Source: an uncultured Bacteroidales bacterium (GTDB lineage: Bacteria > Bacteroidota > Bacteroidia > Bacteroidales > Muribaculaceae). Taken from it: a stretch of DNA of 64,000 nucleotides. How positions within the stretch are numbered: the first letter of the stretch is position 1; every line of letters begins with the position of its first letter. The notes beneath the pieces were generated by a model that saw nothing but the letters and a program-made list of their open reading frames with translations, searched no databases and was not told the DNA's origin. Made by a program: the position numbers and the translations under genes. This document shows, piece by piece, positions 8,339-17,374 of the stretch. The stretch is from NCBI GenBank assembly GCA_902800715.1, contig CADCFN010000018.1, positions 1 through 64,000 on the forward strand, written 5' to 3'.

Positions 8339-10438
8339 TTATGAGATGAGCCCCCAGTTCTGCTGTTTGTCGAAAATGTCGCGGATGTGTGCTGCCATTT
8401 TGCGTCCCCACGGGGTTTCCATCTGCGGGTCATCGCGCAGGTAGTCCTCGGCAGCATTGCGCGCCATCTGGATAATCTGACCGTCCTGGGCGAGGTTGGC
8501 GATGTGCAGGTTGAAGGCGATGCCGCTCTGCTGGGTGCCCTCCATGTCGCCGGGACCGCGCAGCTTCATGTCCTCCTCGGCAACGACAAAGCCGTCGTTG
8601 GTCTGAGTCATCACCTGCAGGCGGTGGCGCGTGTCACGCCCCAGGTCGCTGCGCGCCATGAGGATGCAGTAGCTCTGGTCGGCTCCGCGCCCCACCCTGC
8701 CACGCAACTGGTGCAATTGCGACAGGCCGAAGCGCTCGGCGTCCTCGATGACCATGACCGAGGCATTGGGCACGTTCACGCCCACCTCGATGACGGTGGT
8801 AGCCACGAGGATGTGGGCTTGCCCGCTGGCAAAGAGATTCATCTGGTAGTCCTTCTCGGCGGGTTTCATGCGTCCGTGTACCATCGCCACGTTGTAGTGC
8901 GGGAACACGTCCTTGACCTGCTCAAAGCCCTGCTCCAGGGCATGCAGGTCGAGTTTCTCGTTCTCCTCGATGAGGGGGTAGACGATGTAGGCCTGGCGTC
9001 CCTGACGCAGCTGCGAGCCCACGAACTGGTACATCTTGAAGCGGTCAGGCTCATGACGCAGCACCGTGGTCACGGGTTTGCGCCCCGGCGGCAGCTCGTC
9101 GATGATGGAAACGTCCAGGTCGCCATAGACGGTCATGGCAAGCGTGCGGGGGATGGGCGTGGCGGTCATCACCAGCACATGGGGCGGCGCCACGCGGTTC
9201 TTGCTCCACAGGCGGGCACGCTGTGCCACGCCGAAGCGGTGCTGCTCGTCGATGATGGCAAGTCCCAAGTTGCGGAACTGCACAGTGTCCTCGATGAGGG
9301 CATGGGTGCCGATGAGAATCTGTAACTCGCCGCTCATCAACGCCTCGTGGATGACGGTGCGCTCCTTCTTGCGCGTCGAGCCGGTCAAGAGCGCCACTTT
9401 CACGCCGATGGCCTCGGCAAGCGGCTTGATGGACTCGAGGTGCTGCCCGGCGAGAATCTCGGTGGGCGCCATGATACACGCCTGATAGCCGTTGTCAAGC
9501 GCTATCAGTGCCGTCATGAACGCCACTATCGTCTTGCCGCTGCCCACGTCGCCCTGCAACAGGCGGTTCATCTGCTTGCCGCTGCCCATGTCGTGGCGCA
9601 TCTCGCGGATGACCCGCTTCTGTGCCCCGGTGAGCGGAAACTGCAGGAAGTGGTGGTAGAAGTTGTTGAAGTAATAGCCCACATGGGCAAAATTGTGCCC
9701 CACCAGGCGCCGGGTGCTACCTTTTATATAATGCAGGATATTGAGCTCCAGGAAGAACAGCTCCTCGAATTTGAGCCTGAACTGCGCCCGTTGCAACGCC
9801 TGCGGGTCGCTGGGCAGGTGGATGTTGTGCAAGGCTTCGGCAAGCGGCATCAGGTGGAAGCGCTGCATCAGTTCGGGCGGCAAGGTCTCGGGGATGTGCT
9901 GCACGGCAGGCGTGTTCAGGATATTGACCACGAGCTTGTGTATCGTCCTGGACGTGAACGAGCGGTTGCGCAGCACCTCGGTCAGATTGTACACGCCCTG
10001 CAGGCCCTGTGCAACATGTTCATTGTCAGCAACATCAATCTCGGGGTGAACGATATTCAAGTGGGTGTTGAACATCGACGGCTTGCCATAGAGGACATAC
10101 TGCGTCGAGGTGTTATACGTCTTCTGAATCGACGCAACACGATTGAACCACACCACCTCGATGGTGCCCGTGCCATCGGTGAACAGCGCCTGCAGACGCC
10201 GTTTGCGGCCCTCGCCCACCGTGTTGAACGTGATGAACCTGCCCCGCAACTGCACTGCCGCCTCGTCGCCATGCAGCTCATTCACATGGTTAATCACGCT
10301 GCGGTCGATGTAGCGGAACGGGAAATAATACAACAGGTCATAGTAGGTCGAGATGCCCAGTTCCTTCTTGAGCAGCTCGGCACGCTTGGGTCCCACGCCG
10401 TGCAGGTACTGTATGTCGGTGTGGCGCAGGTCAGGCAT
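8339..10438 (-). CDS. recG: ATP-dependent DNA helicase RecG
   Basis: Branch-migration helicase that remodels stalled forks and Holliday junctions, 699 residues, normal length. The N-terminal wedge (OB-fold) contains GVGPKRAELL and YFPFRYIDRS. The helicase part has Walker A GDVGSGKT, DEQHRFGV (motif II, DEQH), TATPIPRT (motif III) and QLRGRVGRG (motif VI). The ATG at 10438 overlaps the last 8 bases of ispD, indicating coupled translation in one operon. Identification is firm. Confidence 0.97.
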   Translation of the reverse strand: MPDLRHTDIQYLHGVGPKRAELLKKELGISTYYDLLYYFPFRYIDRSVINHVNELHGDEAAVQLRGRFITFNTVGEGRKRRLQALFTDGTGTIEVVWFNRVASIQKTYNTSTQYVLYGKPSMFNTHLNIVHPEIDVADNEHVAQGLQGVYNLTEVLRNRSFTSRTIHKLVVNILNTPAVQHIPETLPPELMQRFHLMPLAEALHNIHLPSDPQALQRAQFRLKFEELFFLELNILHYIKGSTRRLVGHNFAHVGYYFNNFYHHFLQFPLTGAQKRVIREMRHDMGSGKQMNRLLQGDVGSGKTIVAFMTALIALDNGYQACIMAPTEILAGQHLESIKPLAEAIGVKVALLTGSTRKKERTVIHEALMSGELQILIGTHALIEDTVQFRNLGLAIIDEQHRFGVAQRARLWSKNRVAPPHVLVMTATPIPRTLAMTVYGDLDVSIIDELPPGRKPVTTVLRHEPDRFKMYQFVGSQLRQGRQAYIVYPLIEENEKLDLHALEQGFEQVKDVFPHYNVAMVHGRMKPAEKDYQMNLFASGQAHILVATTVIEVGVNVPNASVMVIEDAERFGLSQLHQLRGRVGRGADQSYCILMARSDLGRDTRHRLQVMTQTNDGFVVAEEDMKLRGPGDMEGTQQSGIAFNLHIANLAQDGQIIQMARNAAEDYLRDDPQMETPWGRKMAAHIRDIFDKQQNWGLIS

Positions 10439-11141
10439 TGTTCAACAGGTATTCGGCAAGCGCCAGGTCCATCGGGCGCGTGATTTTCAGGTTCTGCGGG
10501 TCACCCTCGACAAGCGTCACGCTGTGTCCCATACGCTCCACAACCGAAGCGTCGTCGGTGAACGTCGAGTCGAAGGGCTGGCGATAGGCTTCCGTCAGCA
10601 GACGGGCGTCAAACACCTGAGGCGTCTGTACAGCACGCAGCGTCGAGCGGTCGAGCGCATGGCTCGCGCCCTTCTCCACCTGCCGTACCGAGTCGTTGAG
10701 CATCACCACAGGGATAGCGGCGCCATCACGTCGGGCAGCCTCAACAGTGCGGCCGATGAGGTCAGCTGTGACCAGCGGGCGCACGCCGTCATGCACAGCG
10801 ATAATGTCAACGTCACTGATGTCGCCGATGCTGTCCAGGGCGTTTTTCACGCTGTGCCAGCGCGTCTCACCGCCAGCCACCACACGATGCGGCACGGCAA
10901 AGCAATAACGCTCACACAACTCCCGCCACAGGCCCATCTGCCCTTCAGGCAAAGTCACAATGACCTCAGAAAAACCGCCCTCAAAGGCGCTAACGGCAGT
11001 ACGGTCAGAAGCCCCGCCCCCAAAAGCGCTGATGGTACGCATCAGAATCGGTTTACCGCCCAGTTCCAGAAACTGCTTAGGCAACTCAGCCCCAAACCGG
11101 GTCCCACTGCCCCCAGCCACTATAATCGCTATCGTCCTCAT
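10431..11141 (-). CDS. ispD: 2-C-methyl-D-erythritol 4-phosphate cytidylyltransferase
   Basis: Third-step enzyme of the non-mevalonate isoprenoid pathway, converting MEP plus CTP to CDP-ME. 236 residues. The N-terminal IVAGGSGTRFG nucleotide motif, PKQFLELGGKPIL, VAVHDGVRPLV-type segment (IIAVHDGVRPLVT) and TDDASVVERMG are diagnostic. The chosen start is ATG at 11141 directly before RTIAIIVAGG; the upstream ATG at 11165 adds eight non-conserved residues. Its stop overlaps recG by 8 bases. A TAACTTTG -7 element is at 11163-11170 on the minus strand, which would give a leader of nearly zero length if used. Confidence 0.95.
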   Translation of the reverse strand: MRTIAIIVAGGSGTRFGAELPKQFLELGGKPILMRTISAFGGGASDRTAVSAFEGGFSEVIVTLPEGQMGLWRELCERYCFAVPHRVVAGGETRWHSVKNALDSIGDISDVDIIAVHDGVRPLVTADLIGRTVEAARRDGAAIPVVMLNDSVRQVEKGASHALDRSTLRAVQTPQVFDARLLTEAYRQPFDSTFTDDASVVERMGHSVTLVEGDPQNLKITRPMDLALAEYLLNNA

Positions 11142-11415
11142 CTCACTATATTTTTCTGACCGCAAAGTTAATGAAAAATTCGGGGAATATAAAAAAGGAA
11201 CTTTAAGCGCGGTGGCTTAAAATTCCTTTTTAGGTTTCAAATAGGCAAAATTTCTAAGGCAAAAAAGATTGTTTCAGGTTTATGTCGCAAATATAAATCG
11301 AATTTTCTTACCTTGTGCACAGAAACTTTATGTTTTATAACATATTTTTCGGCCGAAACTTGCCTGTGGTTGGCTATCTTACTGAAAACCAATCATGCAC
11401 ACAGCTGCAAAAAAA

Positions 11416-12177
11416 TCACTGCTGCTCGAAATACTTGAGGGTGAATTGGCCGTCGGGGGTGAGCACGACGTAGGAGTTGAGCGATATCCACTCGCCCAGC
11501 ATGATGACGGGCGGCATATCGTCATAGTGGTTGATGCGTGCGATGTGGATGTGGCCGTAGATGAATGCCTCGACGTCGGGGTGCTGGGCGTGGTAGTCGC
11601 GCGAGTAGTCGACCAGGTGGGCGGCGGCGCGCTCCGAGATGGCGCGTTGCTGCTCGGGGTCGCGGCGGGTGCGGTTCTCGTTGGACCAGCCGGTGGCGAT
11701 GGGATAGGTCCAGCGGGGATGGATGCCGGCATAGAGCCACTGGCATACCTTATTATAGAAACACCAACGCGTGAAGCGGTACATCGCTGGCTGCACGCCC
11801 ACGTCGTCGCCATGGGCGATGAGCACGCGCTTGCCGCCTGCCATGACCTCGGTGTGGCCATAGAGGACCGTCAAGCCAATCTGGTCGCGCAGGTAATCGA
11901 AGAGCCACACGTCGTGGTTGCCGGTGACCCAGGTGATTTTCACGCCCGTGTCGGCAAGTTCGGCGAGTTTACCCAGGAAACGGATGTAGCCGCGGGGCAC
12001 GACATACTTGTATTCGTACCAATAGTCCAGGATGTCGCCCAGCAAAAACAGCTCGGCGGCATCGTCCTTGATGCTGTCCAGGAAGCGGCACACGCGACGT
12101 TCCCGCTCCAGCGGGTCACGCATGTACTTGGCGCCCAGGTGCAGGTCCGAGATGAAATATGTGTTCTTAGTTTTCAG
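11416..12177 (-). CDS. UDP-2,3-diacylglucosamine diphosphatase-like phosphoesterase, non-ATG start
   Basis: Calcineurin-type phosphoesterase of the LpxH/YbbF group, probably in lipid A synthesis at the inner membrane. Metal motifs are ISDLHLGA (first Asp-x-His), LLGDILDYW, VTGNHDVW, IAHGDD and YGHIHIAR. The first motif lies upstream of the first ATG (12123), so that ATG would remove essential ligands. Reading back, the frame is open only to a TGA at 12183-12181, and the sole usual-type start candidate is a CTG at 12177, giving 253 residues. The leader is made of repeated TTTTCAG units, which may have displaced the original start. It lies 22 bases after the DUF59 gene and could be translated by coupling. 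Confidence 0.82.
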   Translation of the reverse strand: MKTKNTYFISDLHLGAKYMRDPLERERRVCRFLDSIKDDAAELFLLGDILDYWYEYKYVVPRGYIRFLGKLAELADTGVKITWVTGNHDVWLFDYLRDQIGLTVLYGHTEVMAGGKRVLIAHGDDVGVQPAMYRFTRWCFYNKVCQWLYAGIHPRWTYPIATGWSNENRTRRDPEQQRAISERAAAHLVDYSRDYHAQHPDVEAFIYGHIHIARINHYDDMPPVIMLGEWISLNSYVVLTPDGQFTLKYFEQQ

Positions 12178-12191
12178 TTTTCAGTTTTCAG
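12170..12191. repeat. Short tandem repeat at the LpxH-like start
   Basis: About three to four units of TTTTCAG at the junction of the DUF59 and LpxH-like genes. Expansion or contraction here would shift the distance to, or the identity of, the LpxH-like start codon. Confidence 0.8.
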
Positions 12192-12199
12192 TTTAAAGC

Positions 12200-12520
12200 C
12201 TACATCATGCCCAGCTCGAGTTTTGCCTCGTCGGTCATCATGCGGGGGTCCCATTCGGGTTCAAACACCAGGTTGACGGTGGCGCTGGTCACGCCGTCAA
12301 CGCTCTCGACCTTCTGCCTGACGTCCTCAAAGATAAAGTCGGCAATGGGGCAGTTGGGCGCCGTGAGTGTCATGTCGATGTCCACGTGGCCGTCGTCCTT
12401 GAGGTCGATTTTGTAGATCAGCCCCAGGCTGTAAACGTCGACGGGCAATTCCGGGTCATAGACCGTCTTCAACATCTTGATGATGTCTTCCTCGATTTTC
12501 AATTTCTGTTCTTGTTCCAT
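12200..12520 (-). CDS. DUF59/MIP18 family iron-sulfur assembly factor
   Basis: 106-residue DUF59 protein, the family of SufT, PaaD and MIP18, which help mature Fe-S proteins. Family signs are VYDPELPVDVYSLGLIYKID, the conserved Cys in TAPNCPIADF, and EPEWDPRMMTDEAKLELGM at the end. Start chosen at ATG 12520; the longer in-frame start at 12550 runs into the promoter region (TAACTTTG -7 box at 12529-12536, minus strand). First gene of an apparent two-gene unit with the LpxH-like phosphoesterase, although the two functions are unrelated. Confidence 0.9.
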   Translation of the reverse strand: MEQEQKLKIEEDIIKMLKTVYDPELPVDVYSLGLIYKIDLKDDGHVDIDMTLTAPNCPIADFIFEDVRQKVESVDGVTSATVNLVFEPEWDPRMMTDEAKLELGMM

Positions 12521-12833
12521 ATCGGCGGCAAAGTTAGTCAAAAAACTCACAAATCATGCCAAAAATGCCACTAAAAATCATCCCGTCCAAGACAGGTCAA
12601 AATTGATAGAAAGTGGTGAAAATCAAAAAATTTCATAAAAAATGCTGAATATTAGCATCTAATTGGAAAAAAAGTGCGATATTTGCAGGCGCAAAACCGC
12701 TAAGGGCTCATTTATGGGCACTTTTTATTTGTCGCTCATACGGCAAGTATTACCCTTAAAACCCTAGCGTTCAAGCGTTTACAACGGTAATAATTTTTAA
12801 GATTTAACAAACATATTAAATTAAACGAATACA
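12521..12833. other. Divergent promoter region between DUF59 gene and HU
   Basis: AT-rich, no coding frame. It holds a minus-strand -7 box (TAACTTTG, 12529-12536) for the DUF59 gene and, for HU, a weaker GATATTTG near 12673-12680 without a clear -33 partner. The roughly 150-base leader of HU is otherwise featureless. Confidence 0.55.
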
Positions 12834-13106
12834 ATGACTAAAGCAGAAATCGTAAGAGAAATTGCTAGCTCCACCGGCATTGACAAAGCATCGGTACTCG
12901 AAACTGTCGAGAAGTTCATGGACACTGTAAAGGATTCGCTGGCTAATGGCGAGAATGTTTACCTTCGCGGATTTGGTAGCTTCATCGTGAAGACCCGTTC
13001 TGAGAAGACCGCCCGCAACATCAGCAAGAACACTGTCATCATTATCCCCGAGCACAAGATTCCGGCTTTCAAGCCCGCTAAGGTGTTCATGGACCAGGTG
13101 AAGTAA
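12834..13106 (+). CDS. HU family DNA-binding protein
   Basis: 90-residue histone-like nucleoid protein that bends DNA as a dimer. Typical features are the N-terminal MTKAEIVREIASSTG helix, GFGSFIVKTRSEKTARNI with the conserved beta-turn before the DNA-binding arm, and IPAFKPAKVF at the C-terminus. Full length. Followed 66 bases later by the 30-codon basic protein gene, then RNase G/E; in related genomes these three lie together, so they may share regulation. Confidence 0.96.
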   Translation: MTKAEIVREIASSTGIDKASVLETVEKFMDTVKDSLANGENVYLRGFGSFIVKTRSEKTARNISKNTVIIIPEHKIPAFKPAKVFMDQVK

Positions 13107-13172
13107 TCCCCCTCCATCAACGAGATAGACAGACACAATAATTGTCAATAACCCTTTATAATTTACAACATC

Positions 13173-13265
13173 ATGCCAAACGGAAAAAAACGTAAAGGCC
13201 ACAAGATGGCGACGCACAAGCGTAAAAAAAGACTGCGCAAGAACCGTCATAAAAACAAAAAGTAA
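13173..13265 (+). CDS. 30-residue basic protein, AURKAIP1/COX24 (bS22/mS38) type
   Basis: A very small gene of 30 codons, beginning MPNGKKRKGHKMATHKRKK and ending KNRHKNKK; more than half of the residues are Lys, Arg or His. The pattern KRxxHKMxTHKRKKRLRK matches the AURKAIP1/COX24 domain of ribosomal proteins bS22 (actinobacteria) and mS38 (mitochondria), which run through rRNA. I infer a ribosomal location. It sits directly between HU and RNase G/E and starts with a clean ATG. Confidence 0.8.
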   Translation: MPNGKKRKGHKMATHKRKKRLRKNRHKNKK

Positions 13266-13645
13266 TTAAGCGTAGTCTAAAAACTATGACGACTGTGAAA
13301 TAGCGGGAACAAACGAATTGCCACGCCCGATGTGCGTCTTGCCAAGGGAACTGCAACAGCTCTCAACGCGGGCAACATCACGTCAATTGGTTTGTTCCTG
13401 TCTTGATTTCAAGAAAGAGACCGCCCATTTCTCCCCTCCCACTTCCTCTCACTCATCAGCCAGGTCTCTCGACGTTCCCCACTACCCTCGCACCCGACGT
13501 GCGGTCCCATGTCCAGCGGGACATCACCATCCAGCCCACGCCGCTGTGCCATTTATATATTGCATTGCTAACAACACCATATATATGATATATAAATTCT
13601 TGAACTTACTACATCACCTTTATTGTATTAGACCCACCTTCTGCG
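13266..13645 (+). other. C-rich leader of the RNase G/E gene
   Basis: No gene seen. The + strand from about 13423 to 13560 is strikingly rich in C and poor in G with few stable hairpins, the composition of a Rho-utilisation site. It is followed by an AT-rich stretch with inverted ATATAT motifs (13553-13592) before the ATG. RNase E/G genes in other bacteria are controlled through their leaders. Confidence 0.45.
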
Positions 13646-15289
13646 ATGAGAAGTGAACTAGTAGTTGACGTTACGCCCAAGGACATGACCACAGCGCTGC
13701 TCGAAGACGGCCGCCTCGTGTCATTGCAACGGGAGACCAGAGATGCCTCCTATGCCGTGGGCAACCTCTACCTTGCCAAGGTGAAGAAGCTGATGCCGGG
13801 ACTCAACGCCGCGTTTGTCAACGTGGGACATCCCAAGGACGCATTCCTTCATTACCTTGATTTGGGTTCACATTTCAACACTTTTTCTCAATACATCAAG
13901 ACGGTGCGTGAGAATCCCAACAAGCGACCCACGAGCATCAGCAAGACCAAGAACCTGCCCGACACCAGCAAACACGGCACGGTGACCGACGTACTCACTC
14001 AGGGACAGGAGCTGCTCGTGCAGATTGCCAAAGAGCCCATCTCGACCAAGGGTCCCCGCCTGACCACCGAAATCACTTTCACTGGTCGTTTCCTGGTCCT
14101 GACGCCGTTCAACGACCGCATCTCGGTCTCACAGAAAATCAAGGACGTCACCGAGAAGACCCGCCTCAGGAGACTCATCGAGAGCATGAAACCAAAGAAC
14201 TTCGGGATTATCGTACGCACTTCAGCCGAGAACAAACGCGCGGCGGAGCTCAACAATGAGCTGAGGATATTGCTCAAAGCCTGGGACGACACCATCGCCA
14301 AAGTCCAGACCGCGACAGCTCCGTCACTCGTCTATGAGGAAGAAAGTCGTGCCGTCGGCGAGATACGGGACATCTTCAATCCCGATTTTGAGAGCATTCA
14401 TGTCAACAATGCCGAAGTGTTTGAACAGATTCATGACTATGTGAACCAGATCGCCCCCGATCGCAGCGATACCGTAAAGCTTTACAGCGACGACATGCCG
14501 ATTTTTGACAAGTTCGGCATCACCAAGCAAATCAAGTCTTCGTTTGGAAAGACGGTATCCTTCAAGTCGGGCGCATACATAATCGTAGAAAGCACCGAAG
14601 CCCTGCACGTCATCGACGTGAACTCGGGCAACCGTTCCCGCACCAGCACCGACCAGGAGAGCAACGCCCTCAACGTCAACCTGCTGGCTGCCGACGAGAT
14701 TGCACGACAGCTCAGGCTCAGAGACATGGGCGGCATCATCGTGATAGACTTCATCGACATGGCAAAACCCGAACACCGCCAGGAACTCTACAAGCACATG
14801 CGCGAAGTGATGCAAAAGGACCGCGCACGTCACAACATCCTGCCGCTGAGCAAGTTCGGACTGATGCAAATCACACGACAGCGTGTGAGACCCGCTCTGG
14901 ACATCGCCACTGCCGAGACCTGCCCCTCATGTGGAGGAACAGGACAGGTACAGCCCTCGCTGCTTTTTACCGACAAGCTGAAAGACAAGGTTGATTACCT
15001 GGTCAACACGTTGAAAGTGAACAGCTTCATTATGTATGTCCATCCGTTTGTCGATGCCTACCTCAAGAAAGGTCTTGTGAGCGAGTACTGGAAGTGGCGC
15101 AGGGAATACAAGCGCAAATTCCGCATCCTGCCCGACCAGTCGCTCAACTACCTCGAATATAAGGTACTCGACAAAGACCATAACGAAATTGACCTTAAAG
15201 ACGAAAAGGACACCAGCAGCAGCGAGACCAGCAAGAAGGAGCGACGCTCCAAGCGGTCAGCCAATGCTGATGACGCGAGCCAGGAATGA
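13646..15289 (+). CDS. rng: Ribonuclease G/E family protein
   Basis: Single-strand endoribonuclease for rRNA maturation and mRNA decay, 547 residues, RNase G-like in length with no long degradosome tail. An S1 domain occurs near residues 37-130 (GNLYLAKVKKLMPGLNAAFV). The DNase I-like catalytic core has VIDVNSG with Asp324 and IIVIDFIDM with Asp368, equivalent to E. coli Asp303 and Asp346. The zinc-link motif CPSCGGTGQ sits near residue 430. The C-terminal 25 residues are charged and low-complexity. A terminator follows at 15325-15360. Confidence 0.95.
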   Translation: MRSELVVDVTPKDMTTALLEDGRLVSLQRETRDASYAVGNLYLAKVKKLMPGLNAAFVNVGHPKDAFLHYLDLGSHFNTFSQYIKTVRENPNKRPTSISKTKNLPDTSKHGTVTDVLTQGQELLVQIAKEPISTKGPRLTTEITFTGRFLVLTPFNDRISVSQKIKDVTEKTRLRRLIESMKPKNFGIIVRTSAENKRAAELNNELRILLKAWDDTIAKVQTATAPSLVYEEESRAVGEIRDIFNPDFESIHVNNAEVFEQIHDYVNQIAPDRSDTVKLYSDDMPIFDKFGITKQIKSSFGKTVSFKSGAYIIVESTEALHVIDVNSGNRSRTSTDQESNALNVNLLAADEIARQLRLRDMGGIIVIDFIDMAKPEHRQELYKHMREVMQKDRARHNILPLSKFGLMQITRQRVRPALDIATAETCPSCGGTGQVQPSLLFTDKLKDKVDYLVNTLKVNSFIMYVHPFVDAYLKKGLVSEYWKWRREYKRKFRILPDQSLNYLEYKVLDKDHNEIDLKDEKDTSSSETSKKERRSKRSANADDASQE

Positions 15290-15324
15290 TGCCACACAGT
15301 GCATCAACCTGAAGCAGACATCAA

Positions 15325-15360
15325 GGCCACCCTGCACAATACCAGCAGGGCGGCCTTTTT
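15325..15360 (+). terminator. Rho-independent terminator after rng
   Basis: GGCCACCCTGC pairs with GCAGGGCGGCC (one internal mismatch) and is followed by a T5 run. Position 36 bases after the stop codon. Confidence 0.85.
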
Positions 15361-15472
15361 CACACACCAAGGAGCAAAATATTTAAAAACAAGTAATACA
15401 AGAAGAACAAATTTATTTCATTGATAATCAATACATTGTATTTGTTGTATTTCTTGTTTTTTAAAAATCTTT

Positions 15473-15738
15473 GCGCCTTAGCATGAGGCTAAAAGAGCGC
15501 GGATGCCCCTCTAAACTCTAAACACTAAACTCTAAACTGCGAGCGCAGCGAGCATTAAACCTTAGCGCCTTAGCGTGGGGCAAGAGCGCGGATGCCTCTC
15601 TAAACTCTAAACCCTAAACTCTAAACTGCGAGCAACGCGAGCATTAAACCTTAGCGCCTTAGCGTGAGACTAAAAGAGCGCGGATGCCCCTCTAAACTCT
15701 AAACACTAAACTCTAAACTGCGAGCGCAGCGAGCATCC
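15473..15738. repeat. Three tandem copies of an 89-92 base unit
   Basis: The units start with GCGCCTTAGC at 15473, 15565 and 15654 and carry GAGCGCGGATGCC, then CTCTAAAC/ACTAAAC microrepeats, then CTGCGAGC..GCGAGCAT. They are not coding. They fill most of the 608-base gap between rng and the ornithine aminotransferase gene; the remainder is AT-rich. Confidence 0.9.
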
Positions 15739-15800
15739 TTTAAACTTTAAACCATTAACTGCCCGCAGCGCGAGCAGTTAATAACTTGTTTGCGTTAAAT

Positions 15801-15844
15801 ATTGTGAAACCACAATGGTTTTTCATATTTATAAATTATATTTG
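15801..15844 (+). promoter_or_regulatory. Putative operator and -7 element before rocD
   Basis: A perfect inverted repeat ATTGTG-AAAC-CACAAT (15801-15816) lies 20 bases before a TATATTTG -7 box (15837-15844). No good -33 box is present, so the promoter may need an activator, and the palindrome occupies the -33 zone. This suggests regulated transcription of ornithine breakdown. Confidence 0.5.
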
Positions 15845-15897
15845 CAAGCAGAATTTTATCTTTAACATTAACAATTTAATATCAATCAACTTAACCA

Positions 15898-17178
15898 ATG
15901 AAGAAACCAACAGCTAAAACAGCTAAGAAGGACATGAGCAAGCCCAATCCTCTGGGCGCAAAGACCAAGAGTTACATCCAAATGGAAGAGCGCTACGGCG
16001 CCCACAACTACCATCCCCTGCCCGTCGTGTTGAAGAAGGGTAAAGGTATCTACGTGTGGGACGTTGAGGGCAAGAAGTACTTCGACTTCCTGTCGGCCTA
16101 CAGCGCCGTTAACCAGGGCCACTGCCATCCCCGCATCGTCAAGGCCTTGAAGGACCAGACCAACAAGCTGTGTCTGACCTCGCGTGCATTCTACAACGAG
16201 GCCTTCTGCGAGTATGAGAAGTTCATGCACTCCTACTTCGGTTACGACAAAGTGCTGCCCATGAACACCGGTGCCGAGGGCGTTGAGACCGCCCTGAAGC
16301 TCGCCCGTCGCTGGGGTGTTGTCAAGAAAGGTATCGACAATGACAAGGTGAAAATCATCTGCTGCGAGGGCAACTTCCACGGCCGCACCGTCACTGTCAT
16401 CACCATGAGCAATGATCCTGACAGCTATGCCAACTACGGTCCCCTGACCCCCGGTTTCATCCGCATCCCCTACAATGATCCCAAGGCGCTCGAAGACGCG
16501 CTCAACAAATATGGCAAGGAGGTTGCCGCATTCATCGCTGAGCCCATCCAGGGCGAGGCTGGTGTATTCGTTCCCGACGACGGCTACCTGAAGAAATGCT
16601 TCGACCTGTGCCACGAGCACAACGTGCTCTTTATCGCCGACGAGGTGCAGACCGGTATCGCCCGCACGGGTAAGATGCTGTGCTCACAGCACGACGGCAT
16701 CCGTCCCGACATCGTCATCCTGGGCAAGGCCCTGGGTGGTGGTGTGCTGCCCGTATCGGCTTGCTTGGCCGACGACGACATCATGCTCAACGTCAAGCCC
16801 GGTGAGCACGGCTCGACCTTCGGCGGCTTCCCCCTGGCAGCCCGCGTTGCTGTCGAGGCTCTGAAGGTGGTCAAGGACGAGAAGCTCGTCCAGAACGCCG
16901 AGAAGATGGGTAAAATCTTCCGCGAGGAAATCGAGAAAATCCACTCACCGTTCATCGTGCAGGTGCGCGGCCGTGGTCTGTTGAACGCCATCGTCACCAA
17001 GCCCGTCGAGGGCAAGACCGCATGGGACATCTGCCTCAAGCTGCGTGACAACGGCCTGCTCGCCAAGCCCACCCACGACCACATCATCCGCTTCGCTCCC
17101 CCCTTGTGCATCAACAAGGAAGAGCTCATGGAAGCCATCGAAATCATCAAGAAGACCTTCGAGCAGATGTTCGGATAA
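15898..17178 (+). CDS. rocD: Ornithine--oxo-acid aminotransferase
   Basis: Class III PLP aminotransferase, 426 residues, converting ornithine and 2-oxoglutarate to glutamate-5-semialdehyde and glutamate. Diagnostic segments are [70 protein letters not shown] and the PLP lysine in ILGKALGGG (Lys277). The N-terminal 20 residues are Lys-rich and may be partly non-conserved. Followed by P5C dehydrogenase 196 bases downstream, so together they take ornithine to glutamate. Codon use is strongly biased toward C-ending codons, a mark of high expression. Confidence 0.95.
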   Translation: MKKPTAKTAKKDMSKPNPLGAKTKSYIQMEERYGAHNYHPLPVVLKKGKGIYVWDVEGKKYFDFLSAYSAVNQGHCHPRIVKALKDQTNKLCLTSRAFYNEAFCEYEKFMHSYFGYDKVLPMNTGAEGVETALKLARRWGVVKKGIDNDKVKIICCEGNFHGRTVTVITMSNDPDSYANYGPLTPGFIRIPYNDPKALEDALNKYGKEVAAFIAEPIQGEAGVFVPDDGYLKKCFDLCHEHNVLFIADEVQTGIARTGKMLCSQHDGIRPDIVILGKALGGGVLPVSACLADDDIMLNVKPGEHGSTFGGFPLAARVAVEALKVVKDEKLVQNAEKMGKIFREEIEKIHSPFIVQVRGRGLLNAIVTKPVEGKTAWDICLKLRDNGLLAKPTHDHIIRFAPPLCINKEELMEAIEIIKKTFEQMFG

Positions 17179-17374
17179 GTCATTATTCAAGTGTCGCAAG
17201 CCCATGTGGTTTGCGGCACTTGAAGTTTAGAGTTTAGGGTTTAGAGTTTAGAGGCTCTTGCTCTACCCACAAATCAACCATCTTCAACCAACAATCAAAA
17301 AACCAAAAACTAGAAACTAGGGACTTAGGACTAGAAACCAGAAACTAGGGACTAGAAACAAAAAACTCAAAATA
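17179..17374. repeat. Intergenic simple repeats
   Basis: Contains GTTTAGAG/GTTTAGGG units (17224-17252) and a run of ACTAGAAAC/ACTAGGGAC units (17308-17357). No terminator or promoter is clear, so read-through from rocD to the next gene is likely. Confidence 0.7.

Noticed and set aside
13171-13356. 61-codon frame opposite the small basic gene
   Set aside because: Antisense of the bS22-like gene with no signals.
13318-13656. 112-codon frame before rng
   Set aside because: Composition follows the C-rich leader (Ser/Pro/His/Arg), no family, and it overlaps the rng start in another frame.
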